NCBI GenBank assembly: GCA_045603085.1
Contig: JAZULL010000123.1
Span: forward strand, 1 to 47,345
Source: SVQP01 sp045603085
Lineage (GTDB): Bacteria > Bacillota > Clostridia > Oscillospirales > CAG-272
Direction of reading: 5' to 3'
DNA length: 47,345 nucleotides
Of this stretch, positions 34,145-43,516 are shown piece after piece. The notes under the pieces are model-generated. The model was not told where the DNA came from. It searched no databases and worked only from the letters and a program-made list of their open reading frames with translations. The first letter of the stretch is position 1; the number at the start of each line of letters is the position of its first letter. A program made the translations under genes and the position numbers.

Positions 34145-35377
34145 ATGCAGGACGTCAGACAGTATTTTTCTGTAACACAGCTCAACGAGTACGTCAGAAT
34201 GCTGCTTGACGGAAATGCCGTACTCTCGGATATATGGATAAAGGGTGAGATCTCGAATTTTACCAATCAATACAGAACGGGACACATGTATTTTTCTGTT
34301 AAGGACGCGGGTGCTACCGTGCGCGTGGTCATGTTCCGTTCCCATGCCGCAAGACTTGGCTTTGAGCCGGCAGACGGCATGAAGGTCATTCTGCACGGCA
34401 GAGTGTCTGCATACGTTCAGGGCGGGCAGTATCAGTTCTACGCCGACCACATGCAGGCCGACGGATTCGGCAACCTGTTTTTGGCATTTGAGCAAACCAA
34501 GGCCAGACTTGCAGCCGAGGGACTGTTTGCCGAGGACAGAAAGAAGCCTATCCCGTCACTTCCGCACCGCGTGGGCATCATCACCTCGCCAACCGGCGCA
34601 GCCATCCGAGATATTATCAACGTTACGGGCAGACGTTATCCGCAGGGAGAGCTGCTCATTTTTCCCTCGCTGGTACAGGGAGAGCAGGCCGCAGCATATC
34701 TTGCGGGCGGCATTCGCTATTTCAACCGCGCCGCCAACGTGGACGTCATCATAATAGGTCGCGGCGGTGGCTCGATTGAGGATCTCTGGGCGTTTAACGA
34801 CGAGGGACTTGCCAGAGAGATCGCTGCATCGTCCATTCCCGTGATTTCCGCTGTAGGACATGAGACCGATTTTACAATATGTGATTTTGTAGCCGATCTG
34901 CGCGCACCCACACCCAGCGCGGCGGCGGAGCTGGTTTTTCCGGACAGAGCCGCACTCAAATCAGATCTGCAGGCAAAGCTTTCAAAGATTGACGCGTTGG
35001 TCAGATCCGACGTAGCCGCAAAAAGGGAAAAGCTGAATTTGCTGGCCTCGAGCCGTGCAATGCGCGCACCCGCGGCCGTGATTGCCGATAAGCAGATGCG
35101 CATCGACGACCTTTCCGTGCGCATGCACAACGCCATGGATAAGCTGATGCAGTCGCATGCACGGGAGTTGTCAGCCAACGCCGCCAGACTTGAAGCACTC
35201 TCACCCTTGGCTGTGCTGTCGAGAGGCTATGCCGTCACCTACCGTGAGGACGGTGAGGTTGTGACCTCGGTTGAGCCGATCAAAAAGGGGCAGAGCATTA
35301 CGGTACGCTACAAAGACGGATCGGTGGACGCACAGGTCACACAGATCAAAAAGGAGCAGATATGGAGCAAGCAATGA
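34145..35377 (+). CDS. xseA: Exodeoxyribonuclease VII large subunit
   Basis: A 410-aa catalytic subunit of ExoVII, which degrades single-stranded DNA from both ends. An N-terminal OB fold (YFSVTQLNEYVRMLLDGNAVLSDIWIKGEISNF) is followed by the nuclease domain with IITSPTGAAIRDI, VDVIIIGRGGGSIEDLW and VISAVGHETDFTICDFVADLRAPTPSAAAEL, then a coiled-coil tail. Length is typical for Clostridia. AAAGGAGAG precedes the ATG, 4 nt after the preceding stop. The small subunit gene starts inside its 3' end. Confidence 0.95.
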   Translation: MQDVRQYFSVTQLNEYVRMLLDGNAVLSDIWIKGEISNFTNQYRTGHMYFSVKDAGATVRVVMFRSHAARLGFEPADGMKVILHGRVSAYVQGGQYQFYADHMQADGFGNLFLAFEQTKARLAAEGLFAEDRKKPIPSLPHRVGIITSPTGAAIRDIINVTGRRYPQGELLIFPSLVQGEQAAAYLAGGIRYFNRAANVDVIIIGRGGGSIEDLWAFNDEGLAREIAASSIPVISAVGHETDFTICDFVADLRAPTPSAAAELVFPDRAALKSDLQAKLSKIDALVRSDVAAKREKLNLLASSRAMRAPAAVIADKQMRIDDLSVRMHNAMDKLMQSHARELSANAARLEALSPLAVLSRGYAVTYREDGEVVTSVEPIKKGQSITVRYKDGSVDAQVTQIKKEQIWSKQ

Positions 35378-35601
35378 ATTACGAGCAGGCGCAGGCAAGA
35401 CTTGAACAGATCATCCGCGCCATGGAAAATGATAAATTACCGTTGGAGCAATCTCTGGCACTTTACGAGGAGGGCGTGGCCATTGTCCGCCGTCTGTCCG
35501 CCGAGCTGGATGCCGCAGAGAGAAAGATCAAGATCCTGCAGCAAAATCAGCAGGGTGAGATCGTAGCATTAGACTTTATTACAGAGGATACGGATGTATA
35601 A
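35362..35601 (+). CDS. xseB: Exodeoxyribonuclease VII small subunit
   Basis: A 79-aa helical protein that wraps the XseA tail. It has the family pattern YEQAQARLEQIIRAMENDKLPLEQSLALYEEGVAIVRRLSAEL. The ATG at 35362 has AAGGAG 5 nt upstream and overlaps xseA by 16 nt; a second ATG at 35374 overlaps the xseA stop (ATGA) but is 17 nt from that site. It overlaps the next gene by 8 nt. Confidence 0.93.
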   Translation: MEQAMNYEQAQARLEQIIRAMENDKLPLEQSLALYEEGVAIVRRLSAELDAAERKIKILQQNQQGEIVALDFITEDTDV

Positions 35602-36487
35602 GAATATGATTCCCACGTTTGTAAAACACGACGCGGCGGCGGTTCATGCACGCTTGTCCGAGCTGTATCCCGAGGGGACGCGCACTTATCGCACGCTGTA
35701 TGATGCGCAGAAATACAGCCTGCTTGCGGGTGGCAAGCGGATCCGTCCCGTGCTGGTTATGGAAACCTGCCGGGCTTTGGGCGGTGACGAGCGTGTCGCT
35801 GTTGATTTTGCAGCAGCCGTTGAGATGGTGCACACCTATTCGCTCATTCACGACGACCTTCCTTGTATGGACGACGACGATCTCCGACGCGGGCGACCCA
35901 CCAATCATAAGGTGTTTGGTGAAGCCTTAGCCATTCTGGCGGGAGACGGATTGCTGACAGATGCATTCGGTGTCATCCTGCGCAATCCCATCGCAACTGC
36001 AAAGGCCAAGACCAATGCCGCATTGGCACTTTCCGAGGGAGCCGGCAGCCATGGTATGGTGCAGGGGCAGGTCATTGATATGTTCGGCGAGCAAAACGAG
36101 CTTTCTCTTGATGAGCTTCTGGAGCTGCACCGCGGCAAGACCGGCGCGCTGATCAAGGCGGCCGTATTGCTCGGCTGTTATGCCGCAGAGCTTGAAGCAA
36201 GTGACCCCCGCATCAAGGCACTCTCGACCTATGCCGAGCGGATCGGACTTGCATTTCAGGTTATTGACGACGTGCTGGACTGTACCCAGAGCGCAGAGGT
36301 GCTTGGAAAGAGCGTCGGAAGTGACCAAAGAGACGGAAAAACCACGTTTATGAGCTTTTATTCCGTAAACCAAGCAAAGGAGTATGCACAGCAGCTGACT
36401 GAGCAGGCAATCGCGGCAGTCTCGACTGTGTCCGGTACAGAGCGGCTGATCCGGCTTGCCGAGTATCTCATGCAAAGAAATAACTGA
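35594..36487 (+). CDS. ispA: Polyprenyl (farnesyl/geranylgeranyl) diphosphate synthase
   Basis: A 297-aa trans-prenyltransferase that condenses IPP with allylic diphosphates. It contains the first aspartate-rich motif in DDLPCMDDDDLRRGRPTNH and the second in FQVIDDVLDCTQS, plus LLAGGKRIRPVL. Product length cannot be read reliably from sequence; a C15 product is usual for this operon position. The start overlaps the xseB stop. The precursor route is the MEP pathway, whose ispE gene is also in this window. Confidence 0.92.
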   Translation: MYKNMIPTFVKHDAAAVHARLSELYPEGTRTYRTLYDAQKYSLLAGGKRIRPVLVMETCRALGGDERVAVDFAAAVEMVHTYSLIHDDLPCMDDDDLRRGRPTNHKVFGEALAILAGDGLLTDAFGVILRNPIATAKAKTNAALALSEGAGSHGMVQGQVIDMFGEQNELSLDELLELHRGKTGALIKAAVLLGCYAAELEASDPRIKALSTYAERIGLAFQVIDDVLDCTQSAEVLGKSVGSDQRDGKTTFMSFYSVNQAKEYAQQLTEQAIAAVSTVSGTERLIRLAEYLMQRNN

Positions 36488-36504
36488 ATTATAGGAATTT
36501 TATC

Positions 36505-37008
36505 ATGCAGGCAGTTAAGGATTTTTTCTCAAATTATATCGTAATGTCCGCGCTGATCGGTTGGTTTACCGCTCAGTTTCTGAAAATGTTCACAAGCGGC
36601 TTTAAGAAAAAGAAATTTCATATAACCGACTTTATGTTTGGAACAGGCGGCATGCCCAGCTCTCACTCTGCGGCTGTTATGGCTGTGGCTGTGGCTTCGG
36701 GTATCGTGTTTACCCCGGCATCCTTCCAGTTTGCCATGGCGGGTGTTTTCGCCATGGTTGTCGTGCGCGATGCCATGGGCGTGCGCCGTGAGGTCAGCAA
36801 GCAGGCTGCGATCATCAACAAGCTGGTCATTGACGTCATTAATGCAAACAATGAAGAGAACCGCGAAAAGCGACTCAAGGAGCTTGTCGGTCATACTCCC
36901 TTGCAGGTGTGGGCAGGTTGCGCCGTTGGCACGGTCATTCCGTTCCTGCTTCGCCTGATTCCTCTGTATGCCGATAACATTGTACGCATGCGCGCGGGGA
37001 TGTTCTGA
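36505..37008 (+). CDS. Divergent PAP2-family membrane protein (YuiD-like)
   Basis: A 167-aa integral membrane protein of the divergent PAP2 family. Conserved blocks are GGMPSSHSAAVMA, VVRDAMGVRREVSKQA and LVGHTPLQVWAG, which parallel the three phosphatase motifs of PAP2 enzymes. Activity on a lipid or prenyl diphosphate is plausible beside a prenyl synthase gene but unproven. It occupies the slot between ispA and tlyA in which dxs is found in many Firmicutes. The stop overlaps the tlyA start (TGATG). Confidence 0.88.
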   Translation: MQAVKDFFSNYIVMSALIGWFTAQFLKMFTSGFKKKKFHITDFMFGTGGMPSSHSAAVMAVAVASGIVFTPASFQFAMAGVFAMVVVRDAMGVRREVSKQAAIINKLVIDVINANNEENREKRLKELVGHTPLQVWAGCAVGTVIPFLLRLIPLYADNIVRMRAGMF

Positions 37009-37793
37009 TGAGAGCAGATCTGTATCTTGTCGAGAACGGCTTTGTCAAAAGCCGCACCGCCGCAAGAAAGTTTATAGAAAACGGACACGTGATCATAGAC
37101 GGTCGCCCCGTCAAAAAGCCTGCCGAGGAGATATCTGACGGCGAGCATGCCGTGAAGCTGCTGCAAACCGAGCGTTACGTCAGCCGCGGCGGCCTCAAGC
37201 TGGAGGGCGCACTCCGTGCATTCGGTATTGACGTCACCGATAAGCGCGCCGCTGATATCGGCGCGTCTACCGGCGGCTTTACCGATTGCCTATTGCAGGC
37301 CGGCGCCGCGCACGTGTATGCAATTGATTCGGGCAGGGATCAGCTGGATCCCGACCTGATGCTGGACGAGAGAGTGACAAGCATGGAGGGCGTCAACGCT
37401 CGCTATCTGACCCCCGATGATATCGGCGGCACGGTAGACCTTGTCGTTATGGACGTCTCGTTTATTTCACAAACCCTGATTTTACCCGCCGTAGCGTCCT
37501 TGCTTTGTGACGGCGGCGTTTATATTGGCTTGATCAAGCCGCAATTTGAAGCGGGAAGAGGTGCTGTCGGCAAGGGCGGCATCGTCAAAAATCCCAAGGA
37601 CAGAAAGGCCGCCGTGCAGCGCGTGCTGGAATCTGCCGCCGAGCTTGGACTTGTCCTGCACGGACTTGCCGATTCTCCCATCGAGGGAGGGGACGGCAAC
37701 GTTGAATACCTTGCATATTTCATCAAGGGCTTGCCCGCGGATCGCGCACCGTGGACGTTTGTCGAAGCGGTGTTCGGCAAGCACGGAAAGTAG
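37008..37793 (+). CDS. tlyA: TlyA-family rRNA methyltransferase
   Basis: A 261-aa protein with an N-terminal S4 RNA-binding domain (MRADLYLVENGFVKSRTAARKFIENGHVIIDG) and an FtsJ/RrmJ-like SAM-dependent methyltransferase domain (ADIGASTGGFTDCLLQAGA, DLVVMDVSFISQTLILP, LIKPQFEAGR). In other bacteria TlyA 2'-O-methylates rRNA. The old name haemolysin A is misleading. It starts on the overlapping TGATG of the previous stop; the nadK gene follows after 8 nt. Confidence 0.92.
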   Translation: MRADLYLVENGFVKSRTAARKFIENGHVIIDGRPVKKPAEEISDGEHAVKLLQTERYVSRGGLKLEGALRAFGIDVTDKRAADIGASTGGFTDCLLQAGAAHVYAIDSGRDQLDPDLMLDERVTSMEGVNARYLTPDDIGGTVDLVVMDVSFISQTLILPAVASLLCDGGVYIGLIKPQFEAGRGAVGKGGIVKNPKDRKAAVQRVLESAAELGLVLHGLADSPIEGGDGNVEYLAYFIKGLPADRAPWTFVEAVFGKHGK

Positions 37794-37801
37794 GATCGGC
37801 T

Positions 37802-38680
37802 ATGAAAAGAATTGCCATCATTACAAATTTTAACATAACCGAAAAGGCTCTTGCCGCTATCACGGTGGCGCGCCAGCTGGCCAAGCATGATTGCGAGGTC
37901 GTGGCGGCCGTTTACAATCGCGAAAGATTCGCCAAGATGGCAGAGGGAAAGGCTGAGTTTATCATGCTTCCCATTGACGAGGTGTACTCCACGTCGGATC
38001 TGATCATCGTGCTGGGCGGTGACGGCTCGATTCTCGAGGCCGCAAGACGCTCCGCACAGAGAGCCACCCCCATTCTCGGCATCAATCTCGGCAGACTTGG
38101 CTTTATGGCTGAGCTGGAGATGCGCGACGTGGCGGATATCGACAAGCTGTTTGAAGAGGACGGCTACACCCTTGAAAAGAGATCTATGCTCAACGTTGAA
38201 CTGATCGGCGCAAAGGGCAATCTTCGCTCCTGCTGCTATGCGCTCAACGACGCGTCAATTTCCAATGGCTCTATTGCGCGAATCGTGGATCTTGAGCTTT
38301 CCGAGGGCGGTGTTCCGGTTACCTCGTACCGTGCGGACGGTCTGATCGTGGCAACCCCTACTGGCTCGACCGCCTATTCCATGTCGGCCGGCGGCTCTAT
38401 CGTTGACCCTCGCGTATCCTGCTTCTGCGTCACCCCCATCTGCCCGCACTCCCTGGCGGCACGCCCCATGATCTTCCCGGATACAGCCGTGCTTGAGATC
38501 AAAAACATCTGCCAACGCGAGAAAATGCTGTTTTTAACCGTTGACGGCAGAACCAACTACGAGATGTATAAGGGCGACGTGGTAAGAATCAGTAAATCTC
38601 CCTTAGAGACCAATCTCATCCGTATCAAGAGCTGCGGCTTTTACAAAAAGCTGCGCAGAAAGATGACCGAGAACGAATAA
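37802..38680 (+). CDS. nadK: NAD kinase
   Basis: A 292-aa cytosolic enzyme that makes NADP from NAD. It shows the GGDGS loop (72-76), LGINLGRLGFMAEL, ALNDASISN (catalytic Asn-Asp region), YRADGLIVATPTGSTAYSMSAGGSIVDP and the later VTPICPHSLAARP. Length is normal. It lies in the conserved tlyA-nadK-argR-recN order of Clostridia. Confidence 0.95.
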   Translation: MKRIAIITNFNITEKALAAITVARQLAKHDCEVVAAVYNRERFAKMAEGKAEFIMLPIDEVYSTSDLIIVLGGDGSILEAARRSAQRATPILGINLGRLGFMAELEMRDVADIDKLFEEDGYTLEKRSMLNVELIGAKGNLRSCCYALNDASISNGSIARIVDLELSEGGVPVTSYRADGLIVATPTGSTAYSMSAGGSIVDPRVSCFCVTPICPHSLAARPMIFPDTAVLEIKNICQREKMLFLTVDGRTNYEMYKGDVVRISKSPLETNLIRIKSCGFYKKLRRKMTENE

Positions 38681-38703
38681 ATACATCCAAAACGGAGTCA
38701 GAT

Positions 38704-39159
38704 ATGAAAAAGAACAGACATGAGAAGATCATAGAGATCGTTGAGAGATACGACGTTGAAACACAGGACGAGCTGATCGAGCACCTGCGCCGCACCGGCT
38801 ATGACGTCACTCAGGCAACCGTTTCCAGAGATATCAGAGAGCTCAAGCTGACCAAGGTCATGAGCGATAAGGGCTCTTACCGCTATCAGCTGCCCAAGAG
38901 CAATGAATCTCTTGGCAATTTCAAGTTTAATCACGCACTTGCGGAATCGATTATATCCGTAGACTGTGCGATGCACACCGTTGTTGTCAAGACCTTTCCG
39001 GGCATGGCGCAGGCAGTTGCGGTCGGCATTGATTCGCTCAAGCTTCCCGTAATTCTGGGCTGCGTGGCAGGCGACGATACCATCGTGATCATTGCACGCA
39101 ATCCCGAGGCGGCGGCCGATCTCAACGGCAGAATCAAGGAAATCATTCGCGGCCAGTAA
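38704..39159 (+). CDS. argR: Arginine repressor
   Basis: A 151-aa ArgR/AhrC. The N-terminal winged helix (HEKIIEIVERYDVETQDELIEHLRR, TQATVSRDIRELKLTKV) binds ARG boxes; the C-terminal domain (GIDSLKLPVILGCVAGDDTIVIIARN) hexamerises and binds L-arginine. ACGGAGTCAGAT precedes the ATG. Although it is adjacent to recN and shortly upstream of argS, no arginine biosynthesis gene lies in the window. Confidence 0.94.
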   Translation: MKKNRHEKIIEIVERYDVETQDELIEHLRRTGYDVTQATVSRDIRELKLTKVMSDKGSYRYQLPKSNESLGNFKFNHALAESIISVDCAMHTVVVKTFPGMAQAVAVGIDSLKLPVILGCVAGDDTIVIIARNPEAAADLNGRIKEIIRGQ

Positions 39160-39174
39160 TCACGGAGCACGGAT

Positions 39175-40851
39175 ATGCTTTCAAATTTACGCATTGAAAA
39201 TATAGCGGTCATTTCGTGTGCGGATATTGATTTTTCATCCGGCTTTTGCGTCATGACCGGCGAAACGGGTGCCGGTAAGAGTGTGATCGTGGATAGCATC
39301 ATGCTGGTATGCGGTGCCAAGGGTGATCGCGAGCTGGTGCGCTCGGGTGAATCACGGGCACTTGTCAGCGCATGCTTTACAGAGCTTTCAAAAAGCTGCG
39401 TGCAGGCGCTTGCCGATCTTGGCATTTCTTGCGAGGATGCAAGTGTTGTGCTGCAGAGAACGCTATTTGCAGACGGAAAGAGCACCGCAAGAATCAACGG
39501 TCGCTCGGCCACGCTCGGCATGCTACGCGAGGCGGGCGCGTTGCTGATCTCAATTCACGGGCAGGATGATAACCGCATGCTGTCAGATCTGCGATATCAT
39601 ACAGAAATGCTGGACGCTTATGCAGGAATTGAGCCCGAAAAGCAGGAATACGGCGGTCTTTATGAAGCATGGCGTGCGCTTTGTGAAAAGCGCGATGCCC
39701 TGACGCGGGACGCGGGTGAGAAGCTGCGCACCATCGAAATGCTGACCTATCAGATCAAGGACATCGAGTCGCTCAAGCTCAAGGCGGGCGAGGAAGAGGT
39801 TCTGATCGAAAAAAGAAATAAACTGCAGCATACCGAGAAGATCCAAAAGCAGGTTCGCTTTTCCACCAAGTTACTTACCGAGGCGGGCAGTAACGGCTCG
39901 GTCAGCTATCTGCTCGAGCGTTGTGCCGCATCCATGAATGCACTCGCACCTTACGTTGCAGATGCCGCGCAGGCAGCAGAGGAGCTGATCGATCTCTCCT
40001 ACCGAGCAAGAGATCTTTCGGATCGCATTGCCGAATATGCAGAGGATATCGACGACGATCCCGTTGCAATGTTGGACAAGATCGAGGATAGACTTGAGGC
40101 CATCTCCAAGCTCAAGCGCAAATACGGCGGCTCTGTCGATGCGGTGCTGGAATTTCTTGAAAATGCCAGAGAAAGACTCGAACAGCTTGAAGAAAGCGAC
40201 GTACTGGTTGAGCAATACGACGCACAGATTTCCGAGCTGTCCGTCAAAGCCATGGCGGTTGCCAAGGTCATTTCCCAAAAGAGAGCAGAGGCCGCTGCCG
40301 AAGCTGCGGGCAAGATCGCGGAGCAGCTGTCTTATCTGGATATGGAGGGCGTGCGATTTCATATCGGTATTGCGCGCGAGCGCGAGCTGACGCCCACCGG
40401 TATTGACCGTGTGGAATTCATGATCGCCACTAATCCCGGTGAGCCGCTTTCTTCCATGATCCGCATTGCGTCGGGCGGTGAGCTTTCCCGCATCATGCTG
40501 GCTATCAAATGCGTCATGAATCAAAGAGAAGGCGTTGCTACAACCGTATATGACGAGGTGGATACCGGTATTTCTGGCAAGACCTCCCGTAAGATCGGCA
40601 TTAAGCTTGCCGATATCGCAAAAACACAGCAAATTATCTGTATTACCCACTCCGCGCAGGTTGCATCCCTTGGCGAGAGACACCTGCATATCGTCAAGGC
40701 GGAGCAGGGCGGTCGCGCCTTTACCTCGGTGCACGTGCTCGAGGGCGAGCGCAGAGTTTGCGAGATTGCAAGAATTTTGGGCGGTATCCATATCACCGAG
40801 GCGCAGATGCAGGCCGCAAGGGATATGCTGGCAGGAAAGGATTGTGAATAA
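39175..40851 (+). CDS. recN: DNA repair protein RecN
   Basis: A 558-aa SMC-like ATPase for double-strand break repair. The N-terminus has MLSNLRIENIAVI and Walker A GETGAGKS (29-36); a long coiled-coil middle follows; the C-terminal half has the ABC signature ASGGELSRIMLAIKC and Walker B TTVYDEVDTGISG, then CITHSAQVASLGERHL. CGGAGCACGGAT precedes the ATG. It is the last gene of the operon. No clear hairpin follows, so some readthrough into argS is possible. Confidence 0.95.
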   Translation: MLSNLRIENIAVISCADIDFSSGFCVMTGETGAGKSVIVDSIMLVCGAKGDRELVRSGESRALVSACFTELSKSCVQALADLGISCEDASVVLQRTLFADGKSTARINGRSATLGMLREAGALLISIHGQDDNRMLSDLRYHTEMLDAYAGIEPEKQEYGGLYEAWRALCEKRDALTRDAGEKLRTIEMLTYQIKDIESLKLKAGEEEVLIEKRNKLQHTEKIQKQVRFSTKLLTEAGSNGSVSYLLERCAASMNALAPYVADAAQAAEELIDLSYRARDLSDRIAEYAEDIDDDPVAMLDKIEDRLEAISKLKRKYGGSVDAVLEFLENARERLEQLEESDVLVEQYDAQISELSVKAMAVAKVISQKRAEAAAEAAGKIAEQLSYLDMEGVRFHIGIARERELTPTGIDRVEFMIATNPGEPLSSMIRIASGGELSRIMLAIKCVMNQREGVATTVYDEVDTGISGKTSRKIGIKLADIAKTQQIICITHSAQVASLGERHLHIVKAEQGGRAFTSVHVLEGERRVCEIARILGGIHITEAQMQAARDMLAGKDCE

Positions 40852-40866
40852 TTTTGCAAAAGACTG

Positions 40867-40895
40867 TTGCAAGTCTGCGCAAGATGTGTTATAAT
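40867..40895 (+). promoter_or_regulatory. Promoter of argS-yebC
   Basis: TTGCAA at 40867-40872, 17-nt spacer, TATAAT at 40890-40895, 36 nt before the ATG. A short AGACT/AGTCT inverted repeat (40861-40865, 40872-40876) surrounds the -35. Confidence 0.75.
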
Positions 40896-40931
40896 ACCAA
40901 ATTGTGAAAATCATCATTTAAGGATTAAACT

Positions 40932-42653
40932 ATGCTGAAAATTAAACAACTCATTGCAGAAAACATTCAAAGGGGAATCCTTGGCATCAATCCGCAGTCC
41001 GAGCTGACCGTGGACGAGCTGGCAGGTATGCTGGAATACCCTCCGGATTCCGATATGGGAGATTTGGCACTCCCTTGCTTTAAGCTGGCAAAGTCTTTGC
41101 GCCGCGCACCCGTTATGATCGCACAGACGCTGGCTGACGGCATGAACTGTGCATACGTGGAAAGTGCGCAGGCTGTCAACGGATACCTCAATATCCGCAT
41201 CGCTCCCTCTTACCTTGAAAAGGTGCTTTGCGAGGTGCTGGAAAAAAAAGAAAAATACGGTGCTCCCACGGTTGGCCGGGGTAAGAAGGTCGTGCTTGAC
41301 TATTCCTCTCCCAACGTGGCAAAGCCCTTCCATATCGGCCACCTTGGCACCACCGTGATCGGTCACTCGCTCAAAAAGATGCACGAGTTTGCAGGCTATG
41401 AATGCTATGGCATCAACTACCTTGGCGACTGGGGCACGCAGTTCGGTAAGCTGATCCTTGCATACCGCACCTGGGGCAGTAAGGAGATGGTTGAGAAGGG
41501 CGGCATTGATACGCTGGTAGAGCTGTACGTCAAGATCAACAACGCCATCACCGCGGAAAAGGAAGAGGGAAAGACTGACCTCGCAGATGCCGCGCGTGCT
41601 GAATTCCACAAGATGGAGATGGGAGACGAGGAAAACCTCGCGCTCTGGAAGTGGTTCATTCAGATCAGCCTTGAGGAATACGAAAAGACGTACGCTCAGC
41701 TGGGCATTACGTTTGACAGCTACCTGGGTGAGTCCTTCTATACCGATAAAATGCCTGCGCAGGTACAAAAGCTGCGCGATGCAGGGCTTCTCAAGCTGGA
41801 CGACGGCGCATCTATCGTGGATCTGGACGAGTACGGCATGCCGCCTTGTCTGATCCTGAAGCGCGACGGCAGTACGCTGTATCCCACACGTGACATAGCG
41901 GCGGCCGTTTACCGTAAGGAAAACCTGCACTTTGACAAATGCATTTACGTTACCAGCACCCAGCAGATCCTGCACTTCAAGCAGTGGTTCAAGGTGGTTG
42001 AGCTGATGGGATATGACTGGCATGACCAGCTGGTGCACATTCCGTACGGCACGGTCAGCATCGGCGGTGCCAAGCTGGCAACCAGAACGGGTAACGTGGT
42101 GCTTCTTCGTGATCTGTTCGGCGCCGCGATTGATAAGGTGACAGAGATCATGGAGGAAAAGAATCCCGAGATGAAGGGAAGAGGTGACGTAGCCGAGGCG
42201 GTTGGCGTTGGCGCGATCGTATTCTACTATCTGACCAATAACCGCATCAAGGATATCGACTTCAATATGGACGACGCGCTGTCCTTTGACGGCAATACCG
42301 GTCCTTACGTCCAGTACACCTATGCACGCGCATGCTCGGTACTGGAAAAGGCAGGCGTGCCGAATACAGCCGAATTCAAGATCACAGCTCCCGAGGAACA
42401 GGCGCTTCTCAAGGTTCTTGCTACCTATGAGGAAAAGGTGCTGATGGCTCTGCGCGACTATGAGCCCTCGGTTATTACCAGATTCATTCTGGACGTTGCC
42501 GTGGCATTCAACCGCTTCTATCACAACTGCCGCATCCTCTCCGAGAGTGATGAGGCCGTCAAGCAGACCAGAATCGCACTCACACTTGCCACAAAGCACG
42601 TGTTGGGCAGCGCATTTGAGATGATCTGTCTCAAGAAAACCGAAAAAATTTAA
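40932..42653 (+). CDS. argS: Arginyl-tRNA synthetase
   Basis: A 573-aa class I synthetase. The N-terminal tRNA-recognition domain ends near residue 100; the catalytic domain has SSPNVAKPFHIGHLGTT (H134-I-G-H137) and NYLGDWGTQFGK. The second class I loop reads KLATRTGNVVLL; many ArgRS proteins lack the canonical KMSKS, so this is not a defect. The C-terminal helical DALR domain (YVQYTYARACSVL onward) binds the anticodon. AAGGATTAAACT precedes the ATG. The yebC gene follows after 18 nt. Confidence 0.96.
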   Translation: MLKIKQLIAENIQRGILGINPQSELTVDELAGMLEYPPDSDMGDLALPCFKLAKSLRRAPVMIAQTLADGMNCAYVESAQAVNGYLNIRIAPSYLEKVLCEVLEKKEKYGAPTVGRGKKVVLDYSSPNVAKPFHIGHLGTTVIGHSLKKMHEFAGYECYGINYLGDWGTQFGKLILAYRTWGSKEMVEKGGIDTLVELYVKINNAITAEKEEGKTDLADAARAEFHKMEMGDEENLALWKWFIQISLEEYEKTYAQLGITFDSYLGESFYTDKMPAQVQKLRDAGLLKLDDGASIVDLDEYGMPPCLILKRDGSTLYPTRDIAAAVYRKENLHFDKCIYVTSTQQILHFKQWFKVVELMGYDWHDQLVHIPYGTVSIGGAKLATRTGNVVLLRDLFGAAIDKVTEIMEEKNPEMKGRGDVAEAVGVGAIVFYYLTNNRIKDIDFNMDDALSFDGNTGPYVQYTYARACSVLEKAGVPNTAEFKITAPEEQALLKVLATYEEKVLMALRDYEPSVITRFILDVAVAFNRFYHNCRILSESDEAVKQTRIALTLATKHVLGSAFEMICLKKTEKI

Positions 42654-42671
42654 TTAGTGAGGTAATATATC

Positions 42672-43406
42672 ATGTCCGGACATAGCAAATGGGCTAACAT
42701 TAAGCACAAGAAGGAAAAGACCGATGCCGCAAAGGGTAAGATCTTTACCCAGATCGGTAAGGAGATCGCAGTAGCCGTTAAGGCAGGCGGCGGCGATCCC
42801 AATAACAACTCCAAGCTCAGAGATCTGATCGCTAAGGCAAAGGCCAACAACGTGCCCAACGATAACATCAAGAGAAGCATTGAGAAGGCGCTGGGTGCAG
42901 GCGGTGACAACTTCGAGGAAATTACCTACGAGGGCTACGGTCCCGCAGGTGTTGCAGTCATCGTAAGAGCCGCAACCGATAACCGTAACAGAACCGCAGG
43001 CAACGTCCGTGCCGCTTTCTCCAAGTACCACGGTAACCTGGGCACCACCGGCAGCGTCAGCTTCATGTTCTCGGAAAAAGGCATGATCGTTGTTGATAAC
43101 GAGGATGGCGACGTTGACGAGGACGCACTGATGGAGTGCGCTATGGAAGCAGGTGCTGAGGACCTGGCAAACGAGGGCGAGGTTTTTGAGATCTACACCG
43201 AAAGCTCCGACGTTTTCGCAGTTGCCGAGGATATCAAGGCCGCAGGCTACAGCGTTCTGTCCGCCGAGCAGACCATGATTCCTTCCACCTACACCACACT
43301 GACCACCGATGACGACAAGAAGTTCATGAATCTGCTTCTTGAAAAGCTGGAAGAGGATGACGACGTTCTGACCGTTTTCCACAACTGGGAAAACCAGGAC
43401 GAATAA
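42672..43406 (+). CDS. YebC/PmpR-family protein
   Basis: A 244-aa protein that starts MSGHSKWANIKHKKEKTDAAKGK and has the ITYEGYGPAGVAVIV and NRNRTAGNVRAAFSKYHGNLG blocks of the family. Members have been described as transcription regulators and more recently as factors that relieve ribosome stalling, so I leave the role open. GTGAGGTAATATATC precedes the ATG. It is co-transcribed with argS and followed by a strong terminator. Confidence 0.94.
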   Translation: MSGHSKWANIKHKKEKTDAAKGKIFTQIGKEIAVAVKAGGGDPNNNSKLRDLIAKAKANNVPNDNIKRSIEKALGAGGDNFEEITYEGYGPAGVAVIVRAATDNRNRTAGNVRAAFSKYHGNLGTTGSVSFMFSEKGMIVVDNEDGDVDEDALMECAMEAGAEDLANEGEVFEIYTESSDVFAVAEDIKAAGYSVLSAEQTMIPSTYTTLTTDDDKKFMNLLLEKLEEDDDVLTVFHNWENQDE

Positions 43407-43419
43407 TTATCATAAAAAG

Positions 43420-43458
43420 CTCCGCCCGCGGGAAAACTTTAAGTGTTTCCGGGCGGAG
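43420..43458 (+). terminator. Terminator after yebC
   Basis: CTCCGCCCGCGGGAAAAC (43420-43437) pairs with GTGTTTCCGGGCGGAG (43443-43458), apart from one small bulge, and is followed by TATTTTTCTGTTTT. Confidence 0.88.
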
Positions 43459-43487
43459 TATTTTTCTGTTTTCGAGACGAGTGTGCC

Positions 43488-43516
43488 TTGACACGGCATG
43501 TCGAAAGTGGTAAAAT
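43488..43516 (+). promoter_or_regulatory. Promoter of the flippase gene
   Basis: TTGACA at 43488-43493, 17-nt spacer, TAAAAT at 43511-43516. Its position rules out the ATG at 43517 as start. Confidence 0.8.

Noticed and set aside
42060..42110. Loss of the KMSKS loop as a defect in ArgRS
   Set aside because: Many arginyl-tRNA synthetases lack the canonical lysines there; the HIGH motif and length are normal.
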